Shown here in pieces: positions 25,630-33,981 of a DNA stretch of 64,000 nt. The DNA is taken from NCBI RefSeq assembly GCF_030409685.1, contig NZ_JAUFQJ010000015.1, positions 434,001-498,000 on the forward strand, read 5' to 3'. The DNA is from Ferruginibacter paludis. GTDB taxonomy: Bacteria; Bacteroidota; Bacteroidia; Chitinophagales; Chitinophagaceae. The translations under genes and the position numbers were made by a program. A model generated the notes under the pieces. That model was not told the origin of the DNA. It searched no databases and saw only the letters and a program-made list of their open reading frames with translations. Each line of letters begins with the position of its first letter. Position 1 is the stretch's first letter.

Positions 25630-25835
25630 TATCAAGCTTCTTTCGCCATTGATATGTAATCCATAATCAAACCGGAGGAAAGGAATTCACTAAATCGATC
25701 TTTTGCACAATGGAGCGCAACTGCAGGCCGTTGAAAAGGTTACTGTTCACATCGACATCCTCTAGTAATGATTTAAAAGGTTTCTAATTTTGTCCACCTC
25801 TTATCTTCTTTATTTATACCGATGAAAATACAACT

Positions 25836-26771
25836 ATGAATAATACAAAACAGGTTGTTATAATAACCGCTAAAACACATCCTTTTCTAGAAAATACCCT
25901 GGCACAAAAGGGTTATGATGTACTGTATTTACCAGAAATTACATACGAAGAGTTAGCGATCCAAATTAGGCAGGCAACCGGCTTAATTGTAACTACCCGT
26001 TTAAAAATTGATGAGCCATTGCTTGAAAAAGCTACGAAATTGAAATGGATTGGCCGGCTGGGTAGTGGTATGGAATTGATTGATGTGGAGTATGCGCAAA
26101 GCAAGGGCATTACGTGCGTTAGCAGTCCTGAAGGTAATCGTAACGCTGTGGCCGAACATGTTTTGGGGCTTTTACTCAATTTGATGAACCGGATATCTTT
26201 CAGTGCGGATGAAGTAAAGCAAAAAAAATGGATCAGGGATGCCAATCGTGGCACGGAATTGAGTGGTAAAACGGTAGGTATTATAGGGTTTGGTAATACA
26301 GGTTCAGCGCTGGCAAAGTTGCTGGCGGCGTTTGAAGTGACCGTACTGGCCTATGATAAATATAAGTTTGACTTTGGCGCCGGGTTTATAAAGGAAGCAA
26401 ATATGGAGCAAATTTGCCGTTACGCAGATGTAATAAGTTTTCATGTGCCGCTTACGGAAGAGACAAGGTACATGGCGGGCGCCGGTTTTTTTAACGCCCT
26501 TAAAGAAAAACCTTTCTTTATCAACGCCTGCCGGGGACCGGTGACTGATACTGCTGCCCTGATTGAGGCATTAAAGCAAAATCAAATTGCGGGTGCAGCA
26601 CTGGATGTACTTGAAAACGAAAATCTGGCTACCTTAACGCCTCTGCAACAAGCACAATTAGACTTTTTAACTTCACAAAACAATGTTATTATTACACCTC
26701 ATATAGCGGGCTACAGTAATGAGGCTTTTTACAAAATGGCTGCTGTAATTCTGCAAAAGTTGGGTATTTAA
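25836..26771 (+). CDS. NAD-dependent 2-hydroxyacid dehydrogenase (phosphoglycerate dehydrogenase-like)
   Basis: A 311-residue D-isomer-specific dehydrogenase. The N-terminal substrate domain leads to the nucleotide-binding motif TVGIIGFGNTGSALAKLL (about 150-166). The catalytic arginine appears in INACRGPVTD, the acidic partner in the LDVLENENL segment and the histidine in ITPHIAGYSN. Residues 75-120 (WIGRLGSGMELIDVEYAQSKG) fit the SerA group, which makes phosphohydroxypyruvate in serine synthesis. No ACT domain is present, and the substrate is not certain; a related dehydrogenase is possible. The greA promoter lies within its last bases. Confidence 0.85.
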   Translation: MNNTKQVVIITAKTHPFLENTLAQKGYDVLYLPEITYEELAIQIRQATGLIVTTRLKIDEPLLEKATKLKWIGRLGSGMELIDVEYAQSKGITCVSSPEGNRNAVAEHVLGLLLNLMNRISFSADEVKQKKWIRDANRGTELSGKTVGIIGFGNTGSALAKLLAAFEVTVLAYDKYKFDFGAGFIKEANMEQICRYADVISFHVPLTEETRYMAGAGFFNALKEKPFFINACRGPVTDTAALIEALKQNQIAGAALDVLENENLATLTPLQQAQLDFLTSQNNVIITPHIAGYSNEAFYKMAAVILQKLGI

Positions 26772-26788
26772 TTATTTGTTTATATTTG
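26759..26788 (+). promoter_or_regulatory. Promoter of greA
   Basis: GTTG at 26759-26762 (one mismatch to TTTG), an 18-base spacer and TATATTTG at 26781-26788 (matches TAnnTTTG). Transcription would begin around 26794, at the foot of the hairpin 26795-26830. Confidence 0.5.
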
Positions 26789-26794
26789 CATTCA

Positions 26795-26836
26795 AATACA
26801 ACGCCTTGGTACAGCCCGGGGCGTTGTATTTTTTTC
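26795..26836 (+). terminator. Hairpin between the dehydrogenase and greA; terminator and possible greA leader
   Basis: AATACAACGCC (26795-26805) pairs perfectly with GGCGTTGTATT (26820-26830), followed by a T-run to 26836. It ends the dehydrogenase transcript. A greA transcript from the promoter at 26781-26788 would start almost at its base, so it could also form a 5' structure that limits greA expression. Confidence 0.75.
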
Positions 26837-26857
26837 TATTATCTAAAAAGAAGTGTT

Positions 26858-27331
26858 ATGAGCGGAATGAACTATGTAAAACAAGAAACCTTCGAGCAAA
26901 TGAAAATTGAGCTGCACCATATGAAAAGTGTAGAGCGCCCTGCTGCCAGTAAAGCCATTGCCGAAGCACGTGAAAAAGGTGACCTGAAAGAAAATGCGGA
27001 GTACGATGCCGCAAAAGAAGCCCAGGGCATGCTGGAAGCCAAAATAAAATACCTGGAAGGAGTAATTGCGACTGCCCGTATTTTAGATGAAAACAATATA
27101 GATACCAGCAAAGTATCTATTCTAACGAAGGTTACTGTAACCAACCTGGGTACCAAAAAGAAAGTTACCTACCAGATTGTGTCGGAGAAAGAGGCTGATT
27201 TAAAGCTGGGCAAGATTTCAGTAACTTCTCCCATCGGAAAAGGATTGCTGGGCAAAGCAATTGGCGACGTAGCTGAAGTAACCGTACCTGTGGGCCTGTT
27301 AAAATTTAAGGTAGAAGATATTACGATCTGA
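26858..27331 (+). CDS. greA: Transcription elongation factor GreA
   Basis: GreA rescues backtracked RNA polymerase by stimulating transcript cleavage through its secondary channel. The 157-residue product has the N-terminal coiled coil (residues 3-76) with the acidic tip in REKGDLKENAEYDAAKEAQG and the C-terminal FKBP-like domain (KVTVTNLGTKKKVTYQIV, SPIGKGLLGKAIGDVAEVTVP). I chose ATG 26858 (MSGMNYVKQETFEQ), which fits GreA lengths; the upstream frame extension would put the hairpin in the coding region. Terminator at 27353-27381. Confidence 0.96.
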   Translation: MSGMNYVKQETFEQMKIELHHMKSVERPAASKAIAEAREKGDLKENAEYDAAKEAQGMLEAKIKYLEGVIATARILDENNIDTSKVSILTKVTVTNLGTKKKVTYQIVSEKEADLKLGKISVTSPIGKGLLGKAIGDVAEVTVPVGLLKFKVEDITI

Positions 27332-27352
27332 TTAGCAAGCTTGAAGTTTTCT

Positions 27353-27381
27353 AACCCATTCAATTTTTGAGTGGGTTTTTT
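27353..27381 (+). terminator. Rho-independent terminator of greA
   Basis: Stem AACCCATTC (27353-27361) and GAGTGGGTT (27369-27377, one G-T pair) with a T-run, 21 bases after the greA stop codon. Confidence 0.8.
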
Positions 27382-27411
27382 GTTTGTACATTTAGCCAAA
27401 ATTTACCAGGT

Positions 27412-27801
27412 ATGACCATCTTTTCAAAAATAATTGCCGGCCAGATTCCTTCTTATAAAATTGCAGAAGACGACAAGTTTTTTGCTTTTCTAGATATCTA
27501 CCCACTGGTAAAGGGGCATGTATTAATTACTACAAAAATTGAAACGGATAAGTTCTTTGATTTACCTGATGACTATTTAAATTCGATTATGGTTTTTGCA
27601 AAACCCATCGCCCATGCAATCGAAAAGTCATTTGATTGTAACCGTTGCGGGATCAGTGTTATCGGCTTGGAAGTGCCGCATGCGCATGTGCACCTGATGC
27701 CGATCAATTCAGAAAAAGACATCAGCTTTACCGGTGGAAAATTGAAATTATCGCCGGAAGAATTTAAAGCCATTCAGCAAAAAATTATTGCCAATTTGTA
27801 A
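27412..27801 (+). CDS. HIT-family nucleotide-binding protein
   Basis: A 129-residue histidine-triad protein. The N-terminus MTIFSKIIAGQIPSYKIAEDD and the active-site HAHVHLMP (H-x-H-x-H) are standard for the Hint/PKCI-like branch, which hydrolyses nucleoside phosphoramidates or adenylylated substrates. The start is ATG 27412; the frame runs back to 27367 but that stretch overlaps the greA terminator. It converges on ruvC with only three bases between the stops. Confidence 0.92.
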   Translation: MTIFSKIIAGQIPSYKIAEDDKFFAFLDIYPLVKGHVLITTKIETDKFFDLPDDYLNSIMVFAKPIAHAIEKSFDCNRCGISVIGLEVPHAHVHLMPINSEKDISFTGGKLKLSPEEFKAIQQKIIANL

Positions 27802-27804
27802 CAA

Positions 27805-28368
27805 TTATTTTTTTAAGCGTGCCGGGTTTTTTTTTAGAAAATCATCCCAACCGTTTACTTTATTGCCGCTGCCTGGCATCACCGTGTTTTCCTGGAAATA
27901 GTGACAAACGGCCACCGCCAGTGCATCTGAGGCATCAAAATATTTAGGGTCTTCTTTAAAATTCAGTAATCGTTGCAGCATTTTTAATACCTGTTCTTTG
28001 CTTGCATTTCCATTGCCCGTAATAGATTGTTTTACCTTTTTTGGAGCATATTCAGTAACATCCAGGCCATGCCGCATGGCAGCCGCTATGGCTACGCCCT
28101 GTGCTCGTCCCAGCTTTAGCATACTCTGTACGTTTTTGCCAAAAAAAGGTGCTTCAATAGCAAATACATCCGGTTTGTATTTTATAATCAACCCGCTGAC
28201 TGTATTGTAAATCAACTGTAATTTTTTATATGGATCATCCACTTTGCCGGGTCTTAAAATATCAAGGTCTATTAATGATATTGTACTGCCGGTTATCTTT
28301 ATTAATCCGTAACCCATCACCACGGTGCCCGGATCAATTCCTAAAATGATGGTTGATTTTTTTTGCAA
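27805..28368 (-). CDS. ruvC: Crossover junction endodeoxyribonuclease RuvC
   Basis: RuvC cuts Holliday junctions during recombinational repair, working with RuvAB. The 187-residue product has the four acidic residues of the active site: Asp12 in GIDPGT, Glu72 in AIEAPFFGKN and Asp145/Asp148 in FDASDALAVAVCH. GRAQGVAIAAAMRHGL and the PKKVKQSITGNGNASKEQV segment are typical. Length is normal, with a C-terminal extension of about 25 residues. RuvA and RuvB are not in the window. Confidence 0.95.
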   Translation of the reverse strand: MQKKSTIILGIDPGTVVMGYGLIKITGSTISLIDLDILRPGKVDDPYKKLQLIYNTVSGLIIKYKPDVFAIEAPFFGKNVQSMLKLGRAQGVAIAAAMRHGLDVTEYAPKKVKQSITGNGNASKEQVLKMLQRLLNFKEDPKYFDASDALAVAVCHYFQENTVMPGSGNKVNGWDDFLKKNPARLKK

Positions 28369-28502
28369 CTGCTGCTTGGTATTGTTAGATTGATGGATTA
28401 ACTGAATATTTCAACTATACTTGTAATTAATTAACTGCAGTTAAGTAGCACAAGGTCCGTAACAAAAGTAAATTAAATGCTTCATTTCCCTGCGCAGGCA
28501 AC

Positions 28503-29510
28503 ATGCAGGTGAAAATAAACAAATCCCTCTTGAATAAAAAAGTAAAAATATTAATCAATTATTTTTTAGGGCCTTTGCTATTTATCATTTTGTCGTGGAC
28601 ATTATACCGGCAAATAATTAACCGCCCCAATGTGGGTACGCAGTGGCAGCAAATAAAAAGCAGCTGGATAGATGCCCGGCTTTGGCTGGTGGTTTTTTTA
28701 ATGCTGGTGAACTGGGGTATCGAAGCCCGTAAGTGGCAAAAGCTGGTACAACATGTTCAACCGTTTTCTTTTTACCGGGCGTTTAAATCAGTGCTTTCTG
28801 GATGTAGTATCACCATGCTAACTCCCAACAGGATCGGTGAATATGGTGGCCGTATTTTATATGTAGATGATGGCAACCGCATTAAAGCCATTTCACTTAC
28901 GATCGTTGGTAGCATCAGCCAATTGCTGGTCACGATGATAATGGGTTGTGTCGGGTTAACATTACTAAAATATTTTTCGCAGGCTGCCAGTGGTGTCACA
29001 ACTATTTTGCCGCCTTTTTGGCAAACAGTAATAACATCACTTAGTATTGCGTTAACGGTGTTGCTGTTGTTATTTTATGTTCGTTTAGGGTGGCTGGTAC
29101 GCACAATGGAAAAAATACCGGCACTGGATAGGGTAGTTCGGCACATTGCTATTTTAGATGAATTTAACAATATGCAGTTGCTTCAGATACTATCTTTATC
29201 GTTTGTGCGGTATGTGGTATTTGTTTTGCAATACCTGCTGCTGTTAAGGGTGATGGATGTGGAGATTGCCGCAGGGCTTGCTTTTTGGCTGCTCACTATT
29301 TTTTACCTGGTGATGGCCGTTGCACCGACATTTGCTTTTATTGAATTACCGGTGAGGTTAAGCGCAAGCTGGGCCATTTTTCAGTTTTATACCGGTAATC
29401 AAACAGGTGTTAGCGCTGCCGCCCTTGGTATTTGGATCATTAACCTGGTAATACCGGCTATTATAGGCAGTTTATTAATTTTAAGTATCAAAATTGTAAA
29501 AGAAAGATGA
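28503..29510 (+). CDS. UPF0104/LPG-synthase-TM family integral membrane protein
   Basis: A 335-residue inner-membrane protein with about eight helices (first at about residues 16-38; others through ALGIWIINLVIPAIIGSLLIL). SCSITMLTPNRIGEYGGRILYVD-like motif (SGCSITMLTPNRIGEYG) is the signature of the lysylphosphatidylglycerol synthase transmembrane domain family (UPF0104/AglD2-like). These proteins are thought to move or modify membrane lipids or lipid-linked sugars; the substrate here is unknown. Its stop overlaps the ATG of the DUF3108 gene by four bases (ATGA), so the two are translationally coupled. Confidence 0.82.
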   Translation: MQVKINKSLLNKKVKILINYFLGPLLFIILSWTLYRQIINRPNVGTQWQQIKSSWIDARLWLVVFLMLVNWGIEARKWQKLVQHVQPFSFYRAFKSVLSGCSITMLTPNRIGEYGGRILYVDDGNRIKAISLTIVGSISQLLVTMIMGCVGLTLLKYFSQAASGVTTILPPFWQTVITSLSIALTVLLLLFYVRLGWLVRTMEKIPALDRVVRHIAILDEFNNMQLLQILSLSFVRYVVFVLQYLLLLRVMDVEIAAGLAFWLLTIFYLVMAVAPTFAFIELPVRLSASWAIFQFYTGNQTGVSAAALGIWIINLVIPAIIGSLLILSIKIVKER

Positions 29511-30313
29511 AAGGAATTTTAATAGCCTTGTTTTTAACGTTGGGGTTTGGCGCTGTTGCGCAAAGTGAAGAGAAGGATGATTTTTGCGGGATAAAAAACA
29601 CCGCTTTTATTGCCGGCGAAGTGGTTACCATGAAGGTGTTTTATAATACGTTGGGTATGTACGTAGGCGCAGGCGAGGCTACTTTTACAACTACCATGGA
29701 AAGGTTCAATGGAAGAACTGCCTATCATTGTTTGGGCGAAGGAAAAAACTATCCATTTTTCGACAACTTCTTCAAAGTACGTGACCGTTACGAAACCTAT
29801 ATAGATACAGCCACTATGCTGCCTATGAAATTCATCCGCAATGTAGATGAAGGGGGCCATAAAATTTATAACAATGTAACTTTTAACCAGGGCACAGGCA
29901 CCGCTATCAGCAATAATGGAGTGTTTAAAACCAGCCGCTGCATACAGGATGTAATCAGTGCTATATATTACGCCCGCAATATCAATTTTAATAAATACAA
30001 ACCAGGCGATAAAATTCCTTTTGACATGTTTTTAGATGACGAAGTCTATCATCTGTACCTCCGTTATATGGGCAAGGAAACTGTAAAAACACAATACGGA
30101 AAATTTAAGGCCATCCGGTTTAAACCCTTGCTGGTAAAGGGAACCATCTTTGAAGGCGGTGAAAAAATGAACGCCTGGGTTAGCGACGATCCCAATCATT
30201 TATTACTGCGTGTTGAAAGCCCTGTAAGCGTTGGTTCAATAAAAGTGGATATGTATGGTTACAAAAATTTGCGGTATCCGCTCACTTCCCTCATCAGTGT
30301 AAGAGGACTTTAA
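29507..30313 (+). CDS. DUF3108 family exported protein
   Basis: A 268-residue protein with a Sec signal peptide (residues 1-19, ALFLTLGFGAVAQS). The mature part (GEVVTMKVFYNTLGMYVGAGEATF; RYETYIDTATMLPMKFIRNVDEGG; MNAWVSDDPNHLLLRVESPVSVG) is characteristic of DUF3108, a beta-rich periplasmic fold related to lipoprotein-localisation factors. Function is not established. It overlaps the UPF0104 gene by four bases, so both probably act in one envelope process. No catalytic residues are evident. Confidence 0.85.
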   Translation: MKGILIALFLTLGFGAVAQSEEKDDFCGIKNTAFIAGEVVTMKVFYNTLGMYVGAGEATFTTTMERFNGRTAYHCLGEGKNYPFFDNFFKVRDRYETYIDTATMLPMKFIRNVDEGGHKIYNNVTFNQGTGTAISNNGVFKTSRCIQDVISAIYYARNINFNKYKPGDKIPFDMFLDDEVYHLYLRYMGKETVKTQYGKFKAIRFKPLLVKGTIFEGGEKMNAWVSDDPNHLLLRVESPVSVGSIKVDMYGYKNLRYPLTSLISVRGL

Positions 30314-30341
30314 TTTTCACAACAAACAGAGGAATAATCAT

Positions 30342-30432
30342 GGCGTGTCCCAGGCTGCGCAAGGGCCGGGCTTTACGCAGCAATCTTTTTTTCGTTCCTC
30401 AAAAAAGTATTTCCGCTTCAATCCCTCACGCA
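30342..30432 (-). repeat. Structured intergenic element with internal direct repeat and hairpin
   Basis: On the minus strand two 17-base units, GATTGAAGCGGAAATAC (plus 30407-30423) and GATTGCTGCGTAAAGCC (plus 30369-30385), match at 12 of 17 positions and flank a short AT-rich hairpin (CTTTTTT 30385-30391 against AAAAAAG 30401-30407). GC-rich sequence containing GGGCCGGGC and GGCTGCGC lies beside it. No ORF crosses it. From memory, similar sequence occurs between genes in other Bacteroidota; this needs a search. Confidence 0.45.
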
Positions 30433-30463
30433 CCAATTTGAGGTGCCGGCTGTAATAAAAAGC

Positions 30464-31357
30464 TTACACAATTTCGCTCAGCTTAAATACATCCTTTACA
30501 CGAATACCTTTTTCGGTTTGTTGCAACGTGCAGCATTCATTTACCGGATCATGTTCCAGAAAAAGGATGTAGTTATTTTGAACCGCTTCGGTTAAAAATA
30601 TTTTCTTTTCGTGCAGGGTTGTTAAAGGAAACATGTCATATCCCATCACATAGGGCAGGGGAACGTGCCCCGCAGAAGGCAACAGGTCAGCCATGTAAAC
30701 AATGGTTTTTCCATTGTATTCAATTATCGGCAACATCATCGCATCTGTATGACCGTTGGCAATAATGAATGTAACATTTTTTGTAAAAGCTGATCGCCCA
30801 ATCTTTTCAACTCCGTTTTCAACATCGTGTTGTACAATGGATGACTGTTTATTTATCTCAGCAAATTGCAACCTGCCGCTTTGCTGAATGGGTAAAATAT
30901 TTTCTTTTAAAAAGCTGGCCTTTTCCCGGTCGTTCGGCTGTGTGGCCCATTGCCAGTGGTTTTTATTGCTCCAGTAAACAGCGTTTTTAAATGCGGGCAC
31001 CAATTCGTCCCCAGCCCTTTCAATGCAACCACCGCAGTGATCAAAATGAAGATGCGTTAAAAAAACATCTGTAATATCATCTTTTGTAAAACCATATTTA
31101 TTCAGCGATTTATCAAGGGTGTCATCACCATGCAAATAATAATGTCCAAAAAATTTCGCATCCTGTTTATCACCCATACCTGCGTCCACCAAAATCAATC
31201 GGCCTTCGTCTTCAATTAACAGGCAACGCAAGGCCCAGCTACACATATTGTTTTCATCGGCAGGGTTTAATTTGTTCCACATACTTTTTGGAACAACGCC
31301 AAACATGGCGCCGCCATCTAACTTAAAATAACCAGCATTGATGGAGTATAATTTCAT
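30464..31357 (-). CDS. MBL-fold metallo-hydrolase (lactonase-like)
   Basis: A 297-residue metallo-beta-lactamase fold enzyme. The metal motif HLHFDHCGGC (about residues 98-107), a downstream HTDAMMLPI segment and the HDP near the C-terminus (LEHDPVNE) supply the two-metal ligands. The overall pattern is like the AttM/AiiA N-acyl homoserine lactonase and related hydrolases, but the substrate cannot be told. No signal peptide; it should be cytoplasmic. It lies 58 bases after the MFS transporter gene on the same strand, perhaps in one transcript. Confidence 0.85.
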   Translation of the reverse strand: MKLYSINAGYFKLDGGAMFGVVPKSMWNKLNPADENNMCSWALRCLLIEDEGRLILVDAGMGDKQDAKFFGHYYLHGDDTLDKSLNKYGFTKDDITDVFLTHLHFDHCGGCIERAGDELVPAFKNAVYWSNKNHWQWATQPNDREKASFLKENILPIQQSGRLQFAEINKQSSIVQHDVENGVEKIGRSAFTKNVTFIIANGHTDAMMLPIIEYNGKTIVYMADLLPSAGHVPLPYVMGYDMFPLTTLHEKKIFLTEAVQNNYILFLEHDPVNECCTLQQTEKGIRVKDVFKLSEIV

Positions 31358-31415
31358 GATGCAAATGGATTTATTTTTAATTTCTTGTCCTCAAAATTAA
31401 ATTAATAAATCCTGC

Positions 31416-32696
31416 TTATGCTATTTTGCTTGTTTTCAGTTTTGCTGACGTAAGCAGTAACCACACAAAACCCAGCACAAAAAATACCACCAGTGATAAA
31501 ATAGATTGGCGGATGCTGCTGATGCCTTCGATAAAACCAAATGTAAAAAGGCCGATTACAATGGCCAGTTTTTCCGTAACATCATAAAAACTGAAGAAAG
31601 AAGCCGTGTCTTTTGTTTCAGGCATAAACTTGCTGTAGGTGGAACGGCTGAGAGATTGTATGCCTCCCATCACCAAACCAACCAACGATGCGATGATATA
31701 AAAATGCGTTTCTGTAGTAATGAAATAGCCGGCAATACAAACACCTATCCAAAGCAAAACTGTAAAGATGAGCACATTTACATTACCGAACCGGGCCGAT
31801 AATTTTGACATACCGATGGCGCCGACAATCGCCACCAGCTGAATGATCACCGCTGTAATAATGAGTTTCTGATCGGCCAGTTTTAATTCTTTAATACCAA
31901 AATCAATCGCTACCAGCATTACGGTCTGTACGCCCATGCTGTAAAAGAAAAAAGCGGTTAAATACCGTTTTAAGACCGGCATATGTTTTAACTGGTTCCA
32001 TACAATTTTTAATTCTTTAAAACCATTCACCAACACATGGTGCTTTGCCTTACGTTCTGTAATGCTGCTGATGGGTAACCGGTTAAAAGTAATTTGCGCA
32101 AAGCCAACCCACCAAACACCTACCAGTAAAAAAGTAATTTTTAACGGCAGCGGATTGTCGGGCATAAATATAACCAAGGCAAAACCTACCATTTGCATCA
32201 GTACGCTGCCTATGTATCCAAATGTATAGCCCTTGGCGCTAACCCTGTCCTGGTCAGCTTCTGCGGCAATTTCAGGCAGGTAGGAGTTGTAAAAAACCTG
32301 GCTGCCATAAAAGCCAATGCCGGCGAACATAAAACACATTAGCCCGAGGGTTACATGGTCTCTATCGAAGAAAAACATCAGCGAACAACTGGCTGCGCCC
32401 ATGTAACAAAAGAAGCGCATAAAGTTTTTTTTGTTGCCTTTGTAATCCGCCATGGAAGAAAGTATGGGCGACATGATGGCGACAATTAAAAATCCAAATG
32501 CCAGTACATAATCTTTCAGTTCGGTATTTACAAAATGACGACCTAAAAAATAAATGCCATCCGGGAAATTCTTAAGGCCGGTGATGGCTGCATAGTAAGC
32601 GGGAAAAAAAGTAGTAGTAATTACCAGGTTATACACCGAGTTAGCCCAATCGTACATGGCCCAGCCGGTAATTACTTTTTTGGAAGCGGTTTGCAT
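31416..32696 (-). CDS. UMF1-type MFS transporter
   Basis: A 426-residue transporter with about twelve membrane helices. TGWAMYDWANSVYNLVITT at the N-terminus is the signature of the UMF1 (Atg22-like) branch of the major facilitator superfamily. FGYIGSVLMQMVGFALVIF and GGIQSLSRSTYSKFMPETK match further family motifs. Substrates of this branch are poorly known; amino-acid efflux has been proposed for Atg22. It lies 105 bases after uppP on the same strand, so it may share the ftsX-uppP transcript. Confidence 0.88.
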   Translation of the reverse strand: MQTASKKVITGWAMYDWANSVYNLVITTTFFPAYYAAITGLKNFPDGIYFLGRHFVNTELKDYVLAFGFLIVAIMSPILSSMADYKGNKKNFMRFFCYMGAASCSLMFFFDRDHVTLGLMCFMFAGIGFYGSQVFYNSYLPEIAAEADQDRVSAKGYTFGYIGSVLMQMVGFALVIFMPDNPLPLKITFLLVGVWWVGFAQITFNRLPISSITERKAKHHVLVNGFKELKIVWNQLKHMPVLKRYLTAFFFYSMGVQTVMLVAIDFGIKELKLADQKLIITAVIIQLVAIVGAIGMSKLSARFGNVNVLIFTVLLWIGVCIAGYFITTETHFYIIASLVGLVMGGIQSLSRSTYSKFMPETKDTASFFSFYDVTEKLAIVIGLFTFGFIEGISSIRQSILSLVVFFVLGFVWLLLTSAKLKTSKIA

Positions 32697-32801
32697 TAAT
32701 TAAGGTTAAGCATTTAAATTAGGTATTTTAATTCAAAGGCAGGATAATTATTGGCGACATGATAAGAGTCCGGATAAGAAAATGCAGTAGATAAGTTTTG
32801 T

Positions 32802-33593
32802 TTATTGCACTGCCCCTTTCCAGATAAGTAACAGCAGCGTAGCGCCCAAAACAATGCGGTAAATACCCCAAACACGAAAGCCGTATTTTTTCAAAAAGGT
32901 AATGAAAAATTTGATGGCAAGCATTGCAACTATAAAGGCTACGATATTGCCAATGGCCAGCTGTTTGATTTCTTCAGCTGAAAAGCCACCGCTTTCTTTA
33001 TAATATTTTAATAATTTATAGACTGTAGCTGCCAGCATGGTGGGCACGGCCAGGAAGAAAGAAAATTCAGCAGCGGCACTGCGTGTTAATTTTTGTTGCA
33101 TACCGCCAATGATAGAAGCCGCACTGCGGCTGACACCTGGTACCATTGCGATACATTGCCAAATGCCAATAATTACGGCTTTACCATATGATACTTTTTC
33201 TTCTGATTGAATGGCAGGCTTTGTAAAGGCCTTATCAATAAACAATAAAACAATACCACCTGCGAGCATGGTAATGGCAACTGTTAAAGAACTCTCCAAA
33301 AGGGCATCAATTTTTTTACTGAATAAAAATCCAAAAATTAAAGCGGGTACAACTGCCACAGCCAGTTTTGCATAAAACTGCCAACGGTTAAAGTTGAAAA
33401 ATTTTTTGGCATACAACACCACAACAGCCAGAATGGCTCCCAATTGTATTGCTACGGTAAATACTTTTATAAAATCGGTTTCTGTTACACCCAATGCTTT
33501 TTCAGCAATGATCATGTGACCGGTAGAAGAGATAGGAAGAAATTCGGTAAGCCCTTCAACAATGGCTATAATAATGGATTGTATGGTGTTCAT
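32802..33593 (-). CDS. uppP: Undecaprenyl-diphosphate phosphatase
   Basis: UppP (BacA) dephosphorylates undecaprenyl diphosphate to recycle the lipid carrier for peptidoglycan and O-antigen. The 263-residue integral membrane protein shows both catalytic motifs: VEGLTEFLPISSTGHMI (residues about 12-28) and PGVSRSAASIIGGM (about 159-172). About eight helices. It follows the DUF3098 gene and ftsX on the minus strand, the order seen in other Bacteroidota. Overexpression is known to raise bacitracin resistance. Confidence 0.95.
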   Translation of the reverse strand: MNTIQSIIIAIVEGLTEFLPISSTGHMIIAEKALGVTETDFIKVFTVAIQLGAILAVVVLYAKKFFNFNRWQFYAKLAVAVVPALIFGFLFSKKIDALLESSLTVAITMLAGGIVLLFIDKAFTKPAIQSEEKVSYGKAVIIGIWQCIAMVPGVSRSAASIIGGMQQKLTRSAAAEFSFFLAVPTMLAATVYKLLKYYKESGGFSAEEIKQLAIGNIVAFIVAMLAIKFFITFLKKYGFRVWGIYRIVLGATLLLLIWKGAVQ

Positions 33594-33666
33594 GCAGGTT
33601 GTTTTGTAACCAGGATATAAAAATTGCGAAGCTCATACTTCGCAACTGCTTTTATTAACGTATAAA

Positions 33667-33921
33667 TTATTCGCTTATTTTAGGCTTCTTCATAATCGCA
33701 AATATTTCCACCACAAAACCCACAATGATTAAAAAAGGAGCCAGGGTTATGCGGGTGAAACTGTAAATCTCATTATCATTGAATTTTGTAGGGTCAGGGC
33801 TTTTACCACCTGCCATTAAAAAAAATCCGATGGCCATTATAACCAAACCAACCAGCATCCAGGTAAAATTTTCTTTACCAAATAAGGGATTTGGGGTGGC
33901 CTGTTTTTTATTCGTGATCAT
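33667..33921 (-). CDS. DUF3098 family small membrane protein
   Basis: An 84-residue protein with two membrane helices (about 20-38, MLVGLVIMAIGFFLMAGG, and 57-76, LAPFLIIVGFVVEIFAIM) linked by the polar loop KSPDPTKFNDNEIYSFTRI, the DUF3098 signature. It is found between ftsX and uppP in Bacteroidota, as here, and probably assists an envelope process. No biochemical role is known. Confidence 0.85.
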   Translation of the reverse strand: MITNKKQATPNPLFGKENFTWMLVGLVIMAIGFFLMAGGKSPDPTKFNDNEIYSFTRITLAPFLIIVGFVVEIFAIMKKPKISE

Positions 33922-33981
33922 GTTTGTTATTTTAGAAATGCAAATAAAGGCAATAATATTTAATTGAACGTTGCGGCACCG

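Noticed and set aside
26786..26857. Longer N-terminus for GreA
   Set aside because: The extension would translate the hairpin between the two genes; GreA proteins begin at ATG 26858 here.
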